38,139 bases of DNA from Verrucomicrobiota bacterium (GTDB lineage: Bacteria; Verrucomicrobiota; Verrucomicrobiia; Limisphaerales; UBA11358), in the NCBI GenBank assembly GCA_028873125.1, contig JAGWMQ010000019.1, positions 1 to 38,139 of the forward strand, in the 5' to 3' direction. The position numbers were made by a program, and so were the translations under genes. The notes under the pieces were generated by a model. It worked only from the letters and a program-made list of their open reading frames with translations, was not told where the DNA came from and ran no database searches. Shown in pieces: positions 35,896-38,139 of this stretch (positions are counted from its first letter, which is position 1; each line of letters opens with the position of its first letter).

Positions 35896-37719
35896 ATGGT
35901 TCAATCAATGGGTCGGCGGCTTCTTCTGATTTCTGTGACGGCGGCGGGGCTGACGGTTTCCCCGTGCTCCCACGCGGTGACCATGCTGTCGGGGCCTGTC
36001 TTCACCCCGGCCAGCAACGCGCCGCTGGCGGGTCTTCTCCAACTGACCACCGACGAGCCGTCCAGGGTCGGCGTCCTGGTCAGCGACGGAACCGACACCT
36101 GGGAACGGGATTTCTACGATTTCGCCACGACACATGCGGTGCCGTTGCTGGGATTCAAGCCCGGCCGGACCAACCAGATTCTGGCGGCCGCCTATGACGC
36201 GGATGGGAACGCCTGCACGGCTTCGCGGTTGTTGACCTTTATCACCGCGCCCCTCCCGGCAAATTTTCCAACCGTCAACGTGCTGACGAGCGAACCGGAC
36301 CAGATGGAGCCGGGATATATGTTGTCTGTCATTGATCGCGCTTACACCCGCATTGGCGACTACATCACCCTCCTGGACAATGAGGGGAATGTGGTCTGGT
36401 ATAGTCCGGTTCCGTCGTCCGGCTCCGCCTATTCGGATGTGCGACAGCTTGACAACGGCGATTTGTTCCTGCAACTGGCACCGCCGTCGAACGAGTTCAT
36501 CGAAATGAACATGCTCGGGGAAATCGTCAGGACCTGGCAACCGCCCTCGGAGTATCCGATCAACCTTCATGAGGGCCTCGTAACCAGTCATGGCACCATC
36601 ATGTACTTGAGCGATGTCAGCCAGGTGGTGTCCAACTTCCCGGGCAGCGATACCCTTTTAAATCCTCCGTTAATCACGACCAATGTTGACGACAATCCGG
36701 TTGTCGAAATGTCGTTCACCGACTCGGCGCTCCTGAACGTCTGGTCGCCGCTGACGAATGGCCTGGTGGATCCGACGCGGGTTACCTATTTGACCTACGG
36801 AGAATATACCGGTTCTTCCTACGGACTGGACAATGAGCACGCCAATGCGCTGGTTGACGACACCAACGATAATTCCATCATTGTTTCCATGCGCGTTCAG
36901 AATGCGGTCTTCAAATTCTCCCGGTCCACGGGGAAACTGAAATGGATTCTCGGGCCGCATGCGCTGTGGGGAACGAACTGGCAACCCTATCTGCTCGCGC
37001 CGGTGGGCGCGCCGTTCGACTGGAATTATGGCCAGCACGCGCCGGAACTCACGCCCCAGGGCACGTTGCTGCTCTTCAACGACAACCCTTACCAGGCCAG
37101 CCCCTTCGACCCTCTGGTGGCCGATCAAAGCAATTACAGCAGCGCCGTTGAATACAGCGTCAACGAAACCAACATGACGGTGTCCGAGGTCTGGAATTCC
37201 GCCTGGCAAACGAATCAGGACCGGATCTATGCGCCCATCGTGGGAAGGGTGCAGTGGCTTCCCAAGACCCGGAACGTCTTCGTCACCTATGGCTTTATTA
37301 CTTACGTGAACGGCGTTCACCCCGACCCCTACGCCCCCAATGCGGAAATGATCCGGCTCATCGAGTACACACACGATCCGGTGCCGAAAGTGGTGTTTGA
37401 TGTTTCGTTTTTTGATTACGGCGACACCAACCCCAATTACCTCGGCTATTACTGCTACCGCGCCTGCCAGATTCCCGATCTTTACCCTCACCCGGCCGAG
37501 GCGGTCAGTGACCTGGCCGTGAGCGACGCGGGCCAGGTCCCCGTCCTGCAATTTTCAGCGGACCCGGCCCACAGCTACGAGATTCAGGCGTCCACGGACC
37601 TGACGAACTGGACGACGATTGGCGCGCCGGTGCAGCAAGGCGGCGAGGGCGATTTTGATTTTGACGACCTGAACGCCGGCTCGTTCCCGGCCCGCTTTTA
37701 TCGCGTGGTCACCCAATAG
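35896..37719 (+). CDS. Secreted arylsulfotransferase (ASST) family-like protein
   Basis: N-terminal signal-like segment; GDYITLLDNEGNVVWYSP; DNEHANALVDDTNDNSIIVSMRVQNAVFKFSRSTGKLKWILGPH; QHAPELTPQGTLLLFND; C-terminal module YEIQASTDLTNWTTIG...FPARFYRVVTQ. Confidence 0.85.
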   Translation: MVQSMGRRLLLISVTAAGLTVSPCSHAVTMLSGPVFTPASNAPLAGLLQLTTDEPSRVGVLVSDGTDTWERDFYDFATTHAVPLLGFKPGRTNQILAAAYDADGNACTASRLLTFITAPLPANFPTVNVLTSEPDQMEPGYMLSVIDRAYTRIGDYITLLDNEGNVVWYSPVPSSGSAYSDVRQLDNGDLFLQLAPPSNEFIEMNMLGEIVRTWQPPSEYPINLHEGLVTSHGTIMYLSDVSQVVSNFPGSDTLLNPPLITTNVDDNPVVEMSFTDSALLNVWSPLTNGLVDPTRVTYLTYGEYTGSSYGLDNEHANALVDDTNDNSIIVSMRVQNAVFKFSRSTGKLKWILGPHALWGTNWQPYLLAPVGAPFDWNYGQHAPELTPQGTLLLFNDNPYQASPFDPLVADQSNYSSAVEYSVNETNMTVSEVWNSAWQTNQDRIYAPIVGRVQWLPKTRNVFVTYGFITYVNGVHPDPYAPNAEMIRLIEYTHDPVPKVVFDVSFFDYGDTNPNYLGYYCYRACQIPDLYPHPAEAVSDLAVSDAGQVPVLQFSADPAHSYEIQASTDLTNWTTIGAPVQQGGEGDFDFDDLNAGSFPARFYRVVTQ

Positions 37720-37770
37720 AATGGCGCCGCTGCATTTTTGAGAAACGCTTTGAACCGGTGGTGAGGGTCA

Positions 37771-37821
37771 GGCTGGCGGCGCCGGCTGGGCGCCAGCGAT
37801 TATCCTTCCGCGCGCGTCTGA
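37771..37821 (+). repeat. Duplicated 3' tail of the FkbM methyltransferase gene
   Basis: GGCTGGCGGCGCCGGCTGGGCGCCAGCGATTATCCTTCCGCGCGCGTCTGA encodes GWRRRLGASDYPSARV*; matches 35431-35484 (GWRWRRLGASDYLFARV*) apart from a 3-nt gap and a few substitutions. Confidence 0.85.
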
Positions 37822-37863
37822 GAACCTCCAGGGTTTCAAAACGTGCATCGGGGCCATGGGTGG

Positions 37864-37940
37864 GGCGCGCAGTCCTCTGCGCGCCGCGAACGGGAAAGAA
37901 GACGGTTTGGCCCCAAGCGGCGCGCATGGAGTGGCGCGCC
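37864..37940. repeat. REP-like composite element
   Basis: GGCGCGCAG-TCCT-CTGCGCGCC (37864-37885) and CGCGCATGGAGTGGCGCGCC (37921-37940); inverted version of the units at 22384-22433, and the same palindrome as 20500-20521. Confidence 0.78.
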
Positions 37941-37962
37941 CGTGTGAAAAAGAGTGGTTACA

Positions 37963-38139
37963 ATGATTGTTCGATATGACATAGACATCGTAAGACGAAC
38001 CTGCGATTCCGTTCGCAGTAGCCTATCGGCACTGGCGAGACTGGCAACGGTCTGGTCAGAAGCTGCCGTGACAACATCCATCCGTCGTCCAGATGAGGAA
38101 ATGGCCGCGAGGTTGTTTCCGCGACTGCGAGCGTCAATG
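37963..38139 (+). CDS. Possible partial hypothetical ORF running off the window
   Basis: ATG at 37963, open to the end: MIVRYDIDIVRRTCDSVRSSLSALARLATVWSEAAVTTSIRRPDEEMAARLFPRLRASM; no family recognised. Confidence 0.3.
   Translation, partial: MIVRYDIDIVRRTCDSVRSSLSALARLATVWSEAAVTTSIRRPDEEMAARLFPRLRASM

Overview
Window of a GC-rich bacterial chromosome. Gene content (prepilin cassette, huge T-N-rich secreted proteins, FYR-type C-termini) suggests Verrucomicrobia; this is inference, no search was run. From left to right: stand-alone response regulators around an NtrC-type regulator/histidine kinase operon (minus strand); a Gfo/Idh/MocA oxidoreductase; decayed genes (aldo/keto reductase tail, MIF-like tautomerase tail) around a frameshifted M48 peptidase; a polyol-type dehydrogenase pair (MDR + SDR); a type IV pilus/type II secretion motor cluster (PilB-PilT-PilB-PilC); a BrnT/CopG-like toxin-antitoxin pair; six consecutive genes with prepilin-type N-termini, the last four resembling a Verru_Chthon-type cassette; a 2574-aa subtilase; an FkbM methyltransferase; and an arylsulfotransferase-like protein. 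The most unusual structure is a set of short interspersed repeats of several families (short-period direct repeats and REP-like palindromes). Many lie in frame inside the prepilin leader peptides, upstream of the predicted prepilin-peptidase cut site. Others flank the two-component operon or sit between pilus genes. The subtilase shows nested domain insertion, with LamG inside a repeated module inside a P-domain, duplicated in tandem. Gene-tail duplications occur after the subtilase and after the arylsulfotransferase gene. No rRNA, tRNA or CRISPR array was recognised.
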